A DNA stretch of 64,000 nucleotides. It comes from Warburgia ugandensis (taxonomy: Eukaryota > Streptophyta > Magnoliopsida > Canellales > Canellaceae). The stretch's first letter is position 1, and each line of letters starts with the position of its first letter. Both the position numbers and the translations under genes were made by a program. Location: positions 21,365,945-21,429,944 of the forward strand of contig CP141132.1 of NCBI GenBank assembly GCA_035236585.1. The letters are read 5' to 3'. Positions 47,966 through 59,761 of the stretch are shown piece after piece. A model generated the notes under the pieces. It worked only from the letters and a program-made list of their open reading frames with translations, made no database searches and was not told where the DNA came from.

Positions 47966-48013
<48 letters not shown>

Positions 48014-48300
48014 AAACATCTGATAGCGGAGAGAGGAGAGGGAGAGTTATGAGAAAGTCGTGGAGATGCCGCGTCAGAGGAAGACGGAGCAACTACGCGT
48101 GACAGAGTTTTTCTTTTTGAATTTTAAAAGCTTTCTCTATATTATTCTTTCTTTTTATTTAGTTTTCTTTTTTCTTTTTTCTTTTTTCTTTTTTCAACTA
48201 GTTGATGATGGCGTTCCTTGCCTTTCCTTCGCTTGCTCCGGCCGGTGGTGCTTTCTGAGGCGACTGAGCGCTGACAGTACCCGTCAGCATTTGTAGTGAC
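47959..48300 (-). promoter_or_regulatory. 5' leader and promoter-proximal region of the phosphatase gene with a (GA)21 tract
   Basis: On the sense strand a (GA)21 run (47971-48012) lies 12 bases upstream of the start codon and is most likely in the 5' UTR. GA/CT tracts close to plant start codons are often targets of BBR/BPC GAGA-binding proteins. Beyond it lies a purine-rich stretch (complement of 48110-48200) with A-rich runs. I cannot fix a TATA box or the transcription start. Confidence 0.5.
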
Positions 48301-49780
48301 GCTCAAAATTATGGGTCCCCTGGACAATCTGTCTTGATCTTTACCGTTAAATTATGGAGCATCCATTTGAGGATCATAATTTCGGTCCATAACAAAAGGA
48401 CACTCCATCTCCATCAATGCTTAACGATTCGGTAGTGGACTCTAAACAAGGCGTTGTGCATCAAGGGTCTAGAATATTCCGATCGAGGTAAAATTACCAA
48501 ATAGGCTGCTGCCTTCAGATTAGCGGATGCGATTAGGATGACAATGGTTTTCTTGTGTAAGCCCGAAAAGTGCCTGTTACAAAAATGCACGACAACACCT
48601 TGCTTTGCTAGTTTTTGTAGGGCGTTTGCTAACGTCCGCGTGGGGAATCCTGAGGGGAGTCGATGTAGATGTAGATGTAGATGTAGATGTAGACGTAGCC
48701 CGTGGTTTTGGATGTTAGGCTGCCTTATTTGCGTGGGTCTGAAATGTCTTTAGTCCACATTTTTGGAAGTTTGATAAGGCAAGGGAAAGCGGGTGATCCG
48801 AGGAGGAAGAATCTTTTTGGATTGTTTGCCTTGCGTAATCTTGTTTTTGTTTTCATACCGGAAAACCGATCCGCTACAGCCGCAGACTATTCGGACCGGA
48901 ATCTGGTCACCTCCAATGGAATTGGACGGTGGAGCAAGTGGGAATTACCTGTGATCACTATCCTAGTGTATTTTATTTGAAGTAGAGGACACGGGATTTA
49001 TTTAGAGCTTATTAGATCCTGAGTTAATTAGATATTGAAAAATTATGCAAAAGTTTAAGTTCAAAATCTAGTTTTTTCAAGTTTATAGTATGTCTGCATG
49101 ATTTTGCACGAAGTCAAATAGAGTTAGATAGAACTTATTATAATAAATATAACTAGACAATAAGAATTAAGTAATTCACTATTATATAATAAAATATTAT
49201 AATGAACTACTCTTTTTGAAGCCACATATATACTTTTACTTTATTTGGATCACTTAGGAGACACTATACATAAGATATCAGAGTTGGATGACTTGAAATT
49301 CAAATATGACTTCATATATAACGAAGAAGATTGCAACGAAAAGGCTTTCTAGGAGTTGGCTAGAATGCATTTCTGCAATGCAGTAGCTGAACATAGAGAA
49401 AGAAAGGAGACTTGATTGTTATGAATGATGTAAGGCTAATGAACCCAAATTCATCGCCATTATGCTATTCTTCTGTGGTAGAAAATAGATGGTTGGAAAA
49501 GTAACGAAAATATTGGCAGCTCATCAAGCTAACATTTTCCAATGGAGAGGACCTTCACCGTCCACGAGATGCACTTGCACAGTAAGATTTTGCTTGCAAG
49601 TTTGGATCATCAACCATCTTCTCCCTTAACCACAGACAGCCCTTTTCTTCGGAAGTGAAGAACTACGAAAGAAACCACTTACCCAGTCTCCGCCCTTGAT
49701 CCCCTTCTCTAGTGTCAACTTGAGTGGCGCCTCTTTGTGCCAAACAACGAGGCTACTATGGCTCTTCGTTACTACAAGAG
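48301..49780. other. Unassigned sequence upstream of the phosphatase gene
   Basis: No convincing gene. A hexamer repeat (GATGTA)5 plus one variant unit lies at 48662-48697. Frames at 48538-48753 and 48702-48980 are interrupted or low-complexity and unrecognised. From 48960 the sequence becomes AT-rich. Confidence 0.4.
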
Positions 49781-49784
49781 TGCA

Positions 49785-49995
49785 ATGGTGGTTTAGAAGT
49801 TAAGAATTAAGATTGGTGGGGCAAGAGTCTCTCATCCTAGGTGACTATGGTTTGAGACTATGCATAGTTGTGAATGTGTGTCAATAAAGGGCAGCCTCCC
49901 TATAGGATGCTTCTTAGGAAGGGGCGAACCACAAACGTCAATAATATGCAACCTTACCTTCCATTTTGCAAGACACTGTTTCAACATTATAAATA
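49785..49995. mobile_element. Candidate SINE debris, possibly two pieces joined
   Basis: The part 49785-49860 has an A-box-like 'tggtttagaagttaag' and a B-box-like 'ggtttgagact' (49849-49859), suggesting a tRNA-derived head on the plus strand. The part 49890-49990 resembles the minus-strand Au-type repeat at 50460-50600 ('gggcgaaccacaaacgt', then 'atgcaaccttaccttcc', then 'gcaagacactgtttc'). Both are degenerate. Confidence 0.4.
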
Positions 49996-50459
49996 TGTAT
50001 CAATAAATAAAAAAAAGCCTTTTAAAATTGTAGCCAGGACCCCCCTTCTCTGGTGATTAAAATCACTCATTGCCAAGGTCCTGTTTAGATATCTCAAGGG
50101 GCCCGATGTGATCTATTTGTGATCCTAGCCATTTTCTCAAGGATATATGGATTAAGACTACTTTAGCAAGACAAATTGAGCCTTTGTACTTGGGCGACCA
50201 CCATATAGATTCTTAGAGCATATCATTCATGTAGCTCACTTTATTTGAAGCACGAGAGATCTCTAGAATCTTGATAAAGTCGCTCGATAATTGTAAGCAT
50301 GATTTCTTGGAACTAACCTTCTTAACGACGAAATCCTCACAGAAAAGCATTTTATGAGGTCATTTGTTCCCAAGGAAATAATTTACATGATCAGAATCCC
50401 AGTCTAAACCGATGAATCTGGTTTTTGCACAATGGCTCATTGTACGACCAAAATTTTTC

Positions 50460-50640
50460 TCCGGACAAAAAAGGGTCATCCTGGTGCACGAAGCTCTCAC
50501 CTATGCAGGGTCTGGAGAAGGGGTGGACCACAAGGGCCTATAGTACGCAGCCTGACCTTGTATTTTTACAAGAGACTATTTTCACACCTTGAACCCTTGA
50601 CCTGGATAAATCATTTGGCATTTACAAGTGTTTGCATCAC
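50460..50640 (-). mobile_element. Au-like SINE, degenerate
   Basis: The plus strand reads 'ggtgcacgaagctctcacc', then 'gcagggtctggagaagggg', then 'ggaccacaagggcctatagt', then 'acgcagcctgacct', then 'caagagactattttcac'. This is the complement of the body of the plant Au SINE family as I know it. The Pol III head would lie near 50600-50640 on the minus strand, with a degenerate B box opposite 'ccttgaaccctt'. The 90-codon frame across it is not a gene. Confidence 0.6.
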
Positions 50641-52320
50641 ACACTGGAAGTGCACAAGAGATCAGAAAACTGGCCAAAGTTCAAGGGGAGACGTGCTTCT
50701 CTAATGATCTGAAACGTTTATTACAGGGCACACTGTGCACCCAAATTCAACACATTTTGAACTGTTGGTAGTTTTCTACTTTTAAAAGAGAGGGTTATCA
50801 AATGAAAAGGCAAACTGACTGCATTCTTGGTTACACTTTACAAATCAAACCTTCAGAGTCATCCAACAAGAGATACTTTTGTCTTTTAGTAACTTTGTTA
50901 TTCCTTTTATCTTCGGATTATATTGGCCAATTCGGCAGTCAAAATTATGACAAGTGTATCAGAGGCTATTCCTAAGATAGGATCACCTTTGGTAGAGTCA
51001 TTAAGCAAAAGTGCTAGTGCAGGTCATTTCACTTTGACCTATTTTTATATTTTGACCTATTTTTATAGCTTTATAGACTAAGTTAATTAACTATTGTATT
51101 TTAGTGTGGTTGTTCATTATCCCCTTGAGCTATCCTTTTATACTTGGTCTCAGATAACTCAACATTTCACTGGAAGTATCATTAGTCGCAGGTTTTGCTT
51201 TTATTTTTTGGCGGGAAATTAGATTTATGTACGAGTAATTTAGCTTTTAATTTTTATTTTGTAAAAAGAAAAGTCAAAGATCATCCCATAGTAGGCTGTT
51301 CGCGTACGTCAACGCGGGTCCCAGAGAAGGTCTATTTGTTAACTTCGCGGAAGAACCGTGTTATTGTAGTCATCTAAAGTCTTCATAATTTATAAAATGA
51401 ATGAAGAACGTAGCTTTCGACGTGAAACGGTACGAAAGAAGGTAACGGGGTGTCAACCTTCCAAATGCATAGAGAATGTATTTCTTTCTGCTCTGGTTTT
51501 TTTACTGTCATGTTTTCTTTTTTCTCTTTCTCAAGCATAAACAAGTCTTCTCAGAATTTCCCCCCGGAAAGTCTCGCAGGAAATCCTCTCCCCAAAAGCA
51601 TAAAACTCTACTCCAGTCCATGCAGAAAATGTCAAGGAGACGGTTACTGCCACTTTACAGCACCAATATACTGCCACATTGAAAAATAATGCCCCTTGAT
51701 CAACCAACAGATTCGGAGTGGCTAAGTGCCCTCTCTGACAACCAAGAAAATTAATTAATCAAATAGATCATAGTTTATATCGTATCATCCTGGCCTCTTG
51801 ATTTAGCTTGTAGACCTATCTAAGGTACTAAACTGTAGGGTGCTGAACTTTTTAGTGCATCACATAAATGTGATGCGCATTCAATGGAATCAAATCAAGA
51901 TTCTAAAGATCGATGATTTCGATTGTACAAGAAGTGTCCCCTTGGGACCCAATTATGATTGGTAATTGAACCTGGCCGGATAAGTAAGTTCGTTCTTTTT
52001 TCTAGAGCGAATGAGTTTTTAATCTACTTTTTCCCTTGTTTAGTCTCTTAAAAGGATCAAGCCCTCCTTCATACTAATCATTTGTAGCATCTTAGTTATG
52101 TATGCGGTTACTTAATCTGGCCCGAGGTTGCCTCATCTTGATTTGATCAAAATGTAGATATTGAGTCCAAAATCTTATTTTCACCATATCTAGGTCAAGC
52201 TTGCCTAATTTGTGCTAGGCAGATTTTGCAAGATGTTAGAACGAGCTGCAACTTGAGCTGGGACAAGACTAGAAATTTATATAAATATTAAAATAATCTA
52301 TGTTCAGGCTTAATTATTAT
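50641..52320. other. Unassigned sequence
   Basis: No gene or named element recognised. Frames at 51195-51377 and 51450-51689 have no familiar motif. Confidence 0.4.
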
Positions 52321-52329
52321 GGAATCTAT

Positions 52330-52692
52330 GTGGGCCTAAAGTAATAGCCTCCAATAAGAATATTTATGTTGGCCCATATTGCATAGCACAGAACAAGTTT
52401 TTTGGGCCTCTATGCATATCATAAAGCATATTAGTAGGGCCCCCTTGCATACTATGATGCCTATTAGGTGGTCCTTCTTGCTTGTGCACCCACTATGCAT
52501 ATTAAGAAGCCTTTTTATGGGACTTCCATAGCTTTGATTTAAAAATGAGTATGAATAGCTTCTAGGGTCCACCATATAAATAGCTTTTTGTTTGAAAATG
52601 TATGCATTTAACTTCTAAGCTTTACATTGTAAATAGCTTCTCATTTGAAAATAAGGTCGATAACTTCTGAAACCCCATCATGTAAATAATTT
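52330..52692. repeat. Left part of an array of roughly 50-bp degenerate tandem repeats
   Basis: From about 52550 the unit is close to 'aatagcttctagggtccacc' followed by 'atataaatagctttttgttt' and 'gaaaatgta'. It repeats at about 52606 and again before 52692, each copy diverged. Farther left (52330-52500) there is a related series containing 'gggcc' and 'tgcata' phrases. The array stops abruptly at the CACTA element and resumes at 59762. Confidence 0.55.
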
Positions 52693-52729
52693 CACTACTA
52701 AATGGGAGAGTTTTAAAGTCAGCTAAAAA

Positions 52730-53050
52730 CATATATCAAATATTGTTCCAAAACTGTCATCTATAGAGCCGTATTCGAAAATTAGTTAGAAAAGAAGATG
52801 GTTCAAAACCGACTTTAAAAGTTACAAGTTTCTTGTAATTGACTTTAAAAGATCAACACATTTAAAGTTGGTTTAACAAAACCAATATGAATAAATATGC
52901 ACTTTTAAAATAGGTTACCAACTTCATAAGCATGTGCTCTTAAAGTAGGTTACCAACTTCAAAAGTATCAATTTTAAAGTGAATTTTCCTTAAACTGACT
53001 CTAAAAGTCACTTTCAAAGTCGATTTTCTTACAACCGACTTTATAAACTT
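52730..53050. repeat. Left subterminal repeats of the CACTA element
   Basis: Short units containing 'accgactttaaaag' or the reverse form 'aaagttggttt' occur many times here in both orientations, for example near 52806, 52840, 52863, 52905, 52937, 52995 and 53030. In CACTA elements such subterminal motifs bind the TNPA-type protein. A similar cluster lies at 56690-56800, and a different cluster with 'aaagatggttt' lies at the right end (59540-59740). Confidence 0.6.
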
Positions 53051-53440
53051 CATAAAAAGAAACTTTTTTGCCATAAACTTCAATCTTAACATATTATTAT
53101 TCTTACATATACTCAATGAATTGCTTCTATTATAATCTTCCAACAATTTTTAAAAACATGAAAAAGCAATCTAGACATCCACAACAACATCCAAATTCAA
53201 CATCTAGGCACATTTTTATGTAAAACCTAACTATACAATCTTCTTCTTATTATATTATATAATCTTCTACCCATCTTCAAAAGACTTGAAAATAGAAACT
53301 ATAATATTTACATTCACTACAACATTCATATTCAAAGACATTAAAAAGCAAAACTTCACATGTACTTACACCCAGACTTCTCCATACACACTCATTTACT
53401 TTCGCACTCTAACTTTTTCCCATTTATCCCACAAACAAAT

Positions 53441-53478
<38 letters not shown>

Positions 53479-54240
53479 CTTCAAATTAATAAAAAAGTAT
53501 AAGACGCGTGCAAATAATTGAAGAAGTTTGGTTTTGTATTAATACATAAGAAGATTTACATTGATCTAAATTGTACAAGTGTTCTAATTAAAATGTATTA
53601 CATGCCCAGCACATTCGTCTCTTATTTCTTTGAGATCTAACTTGGAGTAACTTGGCTTAACTCCCTATTCAGGCAATACAATAGCCTATAAGACAACATA
53701 TCTAATTCAATTACATTCTTTTAGTTGAAATCCATCCAAAATTTTAATAAAATGTAAGATTATGACTAGTAAAAGGTGCTTCACAGTTCTAACTTATGAG
53801 TCCCTAACACAATTACATATTAGGTTTCTCATGTATCTCAGCACATAGTACCCACATATCCCAATGAAAATGTTATCTAGAGTACTGCACAACAAAGAAG
53901 ACAAAAAGGATAAATAAATACCATACATAATTGTAACTTGTTTATGAAATAGAGTAACTAACTGTTTTTCATACCTTGATCTTCTTTCAAGTGAGTTTTG
54001 GTTATTTAAGCCCATCTAAGTCATGCACTTTAAATTTATAATCCAAATGCACTACATATCAATGAAAGATTAGTTATGAGCTAATAAACTATTATATACA
54101 ATATATGAATATATTTTTTAAAAAAAGATTACTTATTTATTATTTCAATGAGCGAGACACAAATGTGCGCTCTACAAGAATAAAAAAAAAAAACAATGTA
54201 TGGCCACCATGCACAGCCAAAACTACCAGCATCAATGAGA

Positions 54241-54242
<2 letters not shown>

Positions 54243-54304
<62 letters not shown>

Positions 54305-54316
54305 CACACACACACA
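54243..54316. repeat. Compound microsatellite (TA)26 then (AC)n
   Basis: A perfect TA run of 52 bases is followed by one G and an AC run of 21 bases. It is able to form a cruciform and is likely polymorphic in length. Confidence 0.95.
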
Positions 54317-56502
54317 GAAGAATTACAATCCTTATGTGTAGAACAAAATTTGGCAAGATAATAAGTAAATTAAAACTTACCAGTTATTGTAGGGAATCAT
54401 TAAGGCCTACACCTTCAAGCCTCAGAAGAACCCTAGTAGAATATCTTCAACTTGCCTCTCACTTGGACATTAATCTGCCACTTTGCAAATGACATTAAGG
54501 TCAAGGAATTGGTAAACTACATCCCCAACCTCTAATTGTCACATTGCATAAAAGAATTCAATTATTGCTTATTAATACTATTTAACATATAATGTCAAAT
54601 AGTGCTATTGAAGCAAATATTTATATATAACCCGTGTAGGAGACAATATGAGGGTGTTCGAGTTAATCTTATTTGTAAACTCTTATGAGGTCCTTATCCA
54701 TAAGTGGTACTTCAACTATGTCATCGGCAACCACTCCAACCTTAAGACGTACAAAGGTTGATTACCTTATCTTCATTAATAATTGTGTGGAGACTCCTTC
54801 TAGATAGAGACATATTATGTGAGACTTCCAGTTAATCCTTAGATGATTGCTGTAAAGTTGCCCAAATTTTTAATCGATATTGTTCATTGAAGACATTTAA
54901 TTTTATAATAAAAATAAATAAAAGTGCTAGTATTGGTTTGATTGCTATGATAGGAAGTGATGGTGAAGAGGTTAGGCTCGATGGTGCTTGTTGTTGCTTC
55001 TGATTAACATTAGATGAAATTAATAAATAATTAAATTGAGTTCTCTAAAAACTATTTTTCAAGATGCATGGTGATATGACAAGATACATACCTTAAATTG
55101 TATGAGAATGAAAAATTGCTCAAATTCATCTTGTATAGATTCCATGCACTTCACTCTTATCATTAAATAGCTTAGACACTCAACTTTTCATAACTCGAAA
55201 TTATGCTCTCTAAGTGGGCATATAATATTTTACTGAGCATTCTTGCCACTTAAAAACACAAGTCTTAAGCATGATTATCATATAAATATCCTAACAAAAA
55301 CATGTCCTAAATGTAAGGCATAATAGTGGGTAAAATAGTGAACATGATAAAGGAAAATGTTACATTCCTACACTCATTGAGATATTTTTCTTTTAACCTA
55401 AACTTATTCAAAATAACTTAGTCATTAAATTTGGTACAATATAGTCAATAACTATCTAGAAATCTTGTATTCTAGTACCCATTATTGAGGAATAACCCCA
55501 AAAATCAAAGAATATAATTCCAAAATAGCAATAGATAACACAGTCTAAATCCAAACTCATTTACAACCTAATCCAAACTCACTTATAGTATTTCTCAAAG
55601 GAAGAGGACTTTCATCTCAAGATCCAAACTCAAGAAACATACTGCTAATAGCTACATTAAATCATCAAATTTGCAAAGAATGATTCTTCCTCAGTATAAA
55701 CTCCCACGAAAGCCTAACTCCAAATGATTCAAATCCTCTTCTTTTCACCTTGCTACTCATGAAGGGGATGCAAAGTTTGACCAAAAGTGAACAAAGGATC
55801 ATAACGCAATTATTATCACATGGAGAATGTGAAAAATCAAAAGAATATCACCATCTAGAAGTATAAATGATCAAAAGAGAAGAGAAACATTGATCATAAC
55901 ATACATGATTCAAGAAAATGAACCAGAAATCCTTCTATTCTCAATCAAGATTAGAAAGTCAAGAATGCATGTGGAAAATAATGACCTCAAATGAGCAAAT
56001 GATCTTTGTCTGCATTTAGCAAGAAAAGAGAAATAAAAACCAATTGAAAGAGATAAGAAGGTGGGAAATTAAGATGAAGGAGAGAAAAACCCCATTTTTG
56101 AAGGAAGGGGTGCTGGAAAACCTAGAAATTGTAGAAAGGCTAGGAATGGAATATGAGAGAGATAAAGAGGAAAGAGTTGTCAACTGCACCATTTAGGTTA
56201 TATTGACCGCCGGCAATTGAGAGAGAGAGAGAGAGAGAGTGGTCGACGAAGCTGGTTGGGTTTTTCTAACCACCTGACTAATAGAGAGACATAACAAGAG
56301 AGAGAAGAGTGGCCATCGACATTGGTCAAGTTTCTTTGATTGCCCACCACTAACAGAGAGATAGAGGACAAGAGAAAGAGAGAGGAAAAATGAGTCACCA
56401 ATGTTGGTTAGGTTTTTAACTACTCGTGAGAGAGAGGGAGGGGGGGAAAGTAACCTATTCATTGACAAAAGTCTTCACAATCTTTCGAGAGGGTGTGCAA
56501 GC

Positions 56503-56505
<3 letters not shown>

Positions 56506-56582
<77 letters not shown>
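56506..56582. repeat. (GA)38 microsatellite
   Basis: A perfect dinucleotide run of 77 bases lies inside the CACTA element. A shorter (GA) run is at 56219-56239. Open frames of alternating Arg-Glu or Ser-Leu are produced by the repeat. Confidence 0.95.
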
Positions 56583-56585
<3 letters not shown>

Positions 56586-57049
56586 GATCTATGTACAGAG
56601 ATGGAGACAAGAAGGGGAAAAGGCGCGTAGGTGTAATTCAAACGAAGTTTATTTATAGAGTTTTAAGGTTAGAAATTGCCCTTAAAAATAATTTTTAAAG
56701 TTGATTTGGCTTAACTGACTTTCAAATAAGTTTTTGAAGTTGATTAACTTTACAAAGGGTCTTTAAAGTCAGTTACTGGAAATCGACCTTAAAACTCATG
56801 CATACATGCTCGGGTTTGGCTTTTCTTATTGATGTTATTATATAGTCACTACTTCAATAATCACACATTCTATACATATATAGATAAAAATTATACAAGA
56901 ACAAACAAATCAATTGATTTTGGGATAAATCCTAATTACCCATTCTTTAATTACATATATCAAATGTTATATAGTATTGTATCTCATTAATAAAAGCCTA
57001 AGATTTACTGTCAAGCACTTGTCTACATGATCAAACAACAAATCATCTC

Positions 57050-59010
57050 ATGAAACTCTAGCCTCTTAGTATTCAACTCACACCAGATGTTCTTAGATTT
57101 CTCAAGCTCATGTAAAGTTATCACTAGATGTTCTTAGATTTCTTATAATTTTAAAACATCTACCACCTTCAAACATAAAGCATTCAAGAAGTTTTGTAAT
57201 AGATCCTCTCACTTTATTTGGTAGTACCAAACATATTAGTACATGTAGAAGTTGTTGCATCAATTCATGAAAATCGTGCAACTTCATCTCTTTGAGTTTC
57301 AGCTCTTCCATATAAATAATGTTGCTAAAATTTGAAGAGTACATATCTAGGACTTTGAGCTCCTACAAGGGTTTATATACTATTCTTCTCTCCTCTCTGT
57401 TGAGAGTATAATGTGCTTTAAGCAAGTATGTTCATCGGCTGTCCTTATCCCATGGATGCAACCTTCTCTTCAAACCCATCTTCATAAGATCCATTGAATT
57501 TGCAAGCCCAGCTTTTGTTTTCCCTAGCATATCAAGCAAGGTACTAGTCAAGTTTTAGCACATATTCTTCTCAATGTGTATGATATTAAGCACATGGCAC
57601 TAATGCAAGGATTTTCAGTTTGTAATTTGAAAAACTATTGACTTCTTCCAACAACTTTAAAATTGTTGTCACCTTCATGTTTAGTTGCTTTCTTCTTTTG
57701 CCATAAGATATTAAAGGTTTTTAACTTATTCTAATACTTATCATCCTTTAACAACTTTGGAGGTGTCCATGTCTCTACACAACCATTAAATTCCCACTTC
57801 TTAAAATGGTATAGATGTTCTCTATGTAACTATCTTCTCTAGCCAAGGAATGTTATTTTCCTACCATGTTTAAGTCGTATGGCACACGTTTGGTCACTAT
57901 AGATAGAACAATCATTGTATCCCTTCATAGTGCATCCAAACAATTTATCATGCACCCAAAAATTGCTTATTATCTACAATAGTATAGCCTTTAGAGTGAA
58001 TGACTCTTTCTTGTATGCATCATAAGCTTCATCCCCTATGTCCCATAACATCTTAAGATCGTTGATCAAGGGAGCTATGTACACTTCAATGTCCTTCCCT
58101 AGTTGCTTGGGACCCGATATCAACATAATTAATATTATGAACTTCCTCTTCATGCATAACAATGATGAGAGGTTGTAATAAAACATTATAATAGGCTGTA
58201 GCTATACCTACTACTCATAGAATCTTGAGAATTAATCCCATTTGTAGATATTACAACTCATAGATTTCTAGGTTCTTCTCCAAAATTAGGCCCTTATGAA
58301 CTCTACAAACTTCCATGCTGGGCTAGATGGCGTATATAACAATTAGCTACTCTCCTCAGCATGCTAGAATAGTTTCTTCATTTTTTTTTATCATATGACA
58401 TATTCTTTTAAACCTTGGCATAGGGAAAAATACCATAGGACCTTTGAAGGCACATTTTTCACCTGCTTAGTTGAATTCTTCTTCAACTTCCATATTGAAT
58501 AGGGCATGTAATTTTATCCTTATTGTCTTTCCTATGCAAGATGCGGTGATTGTGACAGGCATGTATCTTCTCATATTTCAACCCTAATATAGCTAGGGTT
58601 TCTTTTGCCTCCCATGTAGATTATTGTAGACAACTTGGTATAATTTGTACACCCAACATACAATAGCTCATTGGCTTACTCCAGTGTAGTCTAGAATTGT
58701 TTAAGCTTATCCTGTAGGTCATTGTATGCATCTCAAAACATCGATGTAGCTGAACTATCTACAACACTTTCTATAGTGTCTTCATATTCACATCTTTTTG
58801 CCCTTATAGAGGTCTAATGGTGAAATTCTTCTCCATGCTAGATCTAGGGTCAATAGGTTTCATCAACTCCATTGAAGAACAAATGTTCTCTCAACTGGTC
58901 TATAATTACCTTATTCATGTTTTCACATCTTGAGCATGGACAATGCATGCGATTACAATCACCCCCATCCCTAAGTGCAAACTTACTAACTTTTGAGTTC
59001 ATTCCCTATA
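57050..59010 (-). pseudogene. TNP2-like CACTA transposase relic
   Basis: This is the transposase of CACTA elements. On the minus strand, in order, come the N-terminal transposase-associated region FALRDGGDCNRMHCPCSRCE (58985-58925) and REHLFFNGVDETY. Next is a VPSKVL-YFSLCQGLKEYV segment (about 58460-58400). Then comes the best-preserved block, an open frame of 70 codons (58186-57974) with YNLSSLLCMKRKFIILIMLI, GPKQLGKDIEVYIAPLINDL and LWDIGDEAYDAY. Finally a 78-codon frame (57344-57108) has MEELKLKEMKLHDFHELMQQ and LPNKVRGSITKLLECF, matching the downstream conserved domain. Many stops and frame changes separate the blocks, so no functional protein is possible. Confidence 0.8.
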
Positions 59011-59352
59011 TTCTCTTCATAATCTTGTCGCAGTCGTCCAAGCATATTTGTCCCTTTTTTTTTCTTTTCTTTTTTTTTTGAAACTTTGAAACTCAGATGT
59101 GTGCCAATACTTTTTAAGACATGAAAGGATTAGTGAACTCTGTTAAGCATTTTACCAAATACTAGGTGTGCACATTATAAAATGTTGGAAAAAATTAAAT
59201 CATATGTATGCATGGAGATTAATTTTTCAATTAATAGAAAAGATCGATGTAATTAAGCATGAAAGTTCCATACACAAGAAAGAAAATTTTAACTTTAATA
59301 TTCATACAAATATATGAAACATGAGACAAAACAATTAAGATCCTTACCAACA

Positions 59353-59354
<2 letters not shown>

Positions 59355-59383
<29 letters not shown>
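59355..59383. repeat. (GT)14 microsatellite
   Basis: A perfect dinucleotide run between the transposase relic and the right end of the CACTA element. Confidence 0.95.
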
Positions 59384-59539
59384 ATTCAAATTCAACTGTG
59401 GTGCTTTAGTTGAAGCTATCTAGAGCAAAAATGCAATAAGATAAGATTCATAGTCAATCTGCTCCTGTATAAATGAAGACAGTCAAAGTCAGGAAATTGA
59501 AGATAGTTGTAGGACTTCATAAGTAATAATTTTTTTAAA

Positions 59540-59758
59540 GACGGTTTCACCGAACTTTCTTCTTAAATTCTTTCCACAGAAAAGAAAAAAGAAAAAATCT
59601 TCTTATGAAACTAAAGATGATGAATATCATACAACCATCTTCGTAAGTATGATTCTTAAAGATGGTTTAATGAAATCATCTTAGATTATTTTTACAAAGA
59701 TATTTTACTTAAATCTGTCTTCCTTTTTCCATCTTTAAAATCCCTAATTTTAGTATTG
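59540..59758. repeat. Right subterminal repeats and terminus of the CACTA element
   Basis: Motifs of the form 'aaagacggttt', 'aaagatggttt' and their complements 'accatctt', 'tcatctta' and 'ccatcttta' occur six or more times. The terminal stretch ends 'ccctaattttagtattg', the inverted partner of the left end. Confidence 0.6.
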
Positions 59759-59761
59759 TTT

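Larger units (their letters stand above)
53051..57049. other. CACTA interior without recognisable genes, rich in microsatellites
   Basis: Simple repeats: (TA)n 53444-53474; (TA)26 54243-54294 followed by (AC)n 54296-54316; (GA)n 56219-56239; and (GA)38 56506-56582. Frames built on them are artefacts. A TNPA-like second gene would be expected, but I cannot see one. Subterminal-type motifs recur at 56690-56800. Confidence 0.55.
52693..59758 (-). mobile_element. CACTA (En/Spm-type) DNA transposon, decayed
   Basis: The left end reads CACTACTAAATGGGAGAG. The right end read inward on the minus strand is CAATACTAAAATTAGGGA. After these, 'ttttaaag' follows at the same distance, so they look like degenerate terminal inverted repeats. 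TTT flanks both sides (52690-52692 and 59759-59761), the 3-bp duplication size of this superfamily. Joining the flanks outside one TTT recreates the flanking tandem unit (compare 'atgtaaatagcttct'). Inside is a minus-strand TNP2-like relic. The 7.07-kb length and subterminal short repeats also fit. Confidence 0.75.

Noticed and set aside
47877-48092. Alternative 71-codon start for the phosphatase on the minus strand
   Set aside because: It is in a different frame from the conserved N-terminus and runs through the (GA)n tract.
54105-54492. Frames with long Ile-Tyr or Thr-His runs
   Set aside because: They are translations of the (TA)n and (AC)n microsatellites.
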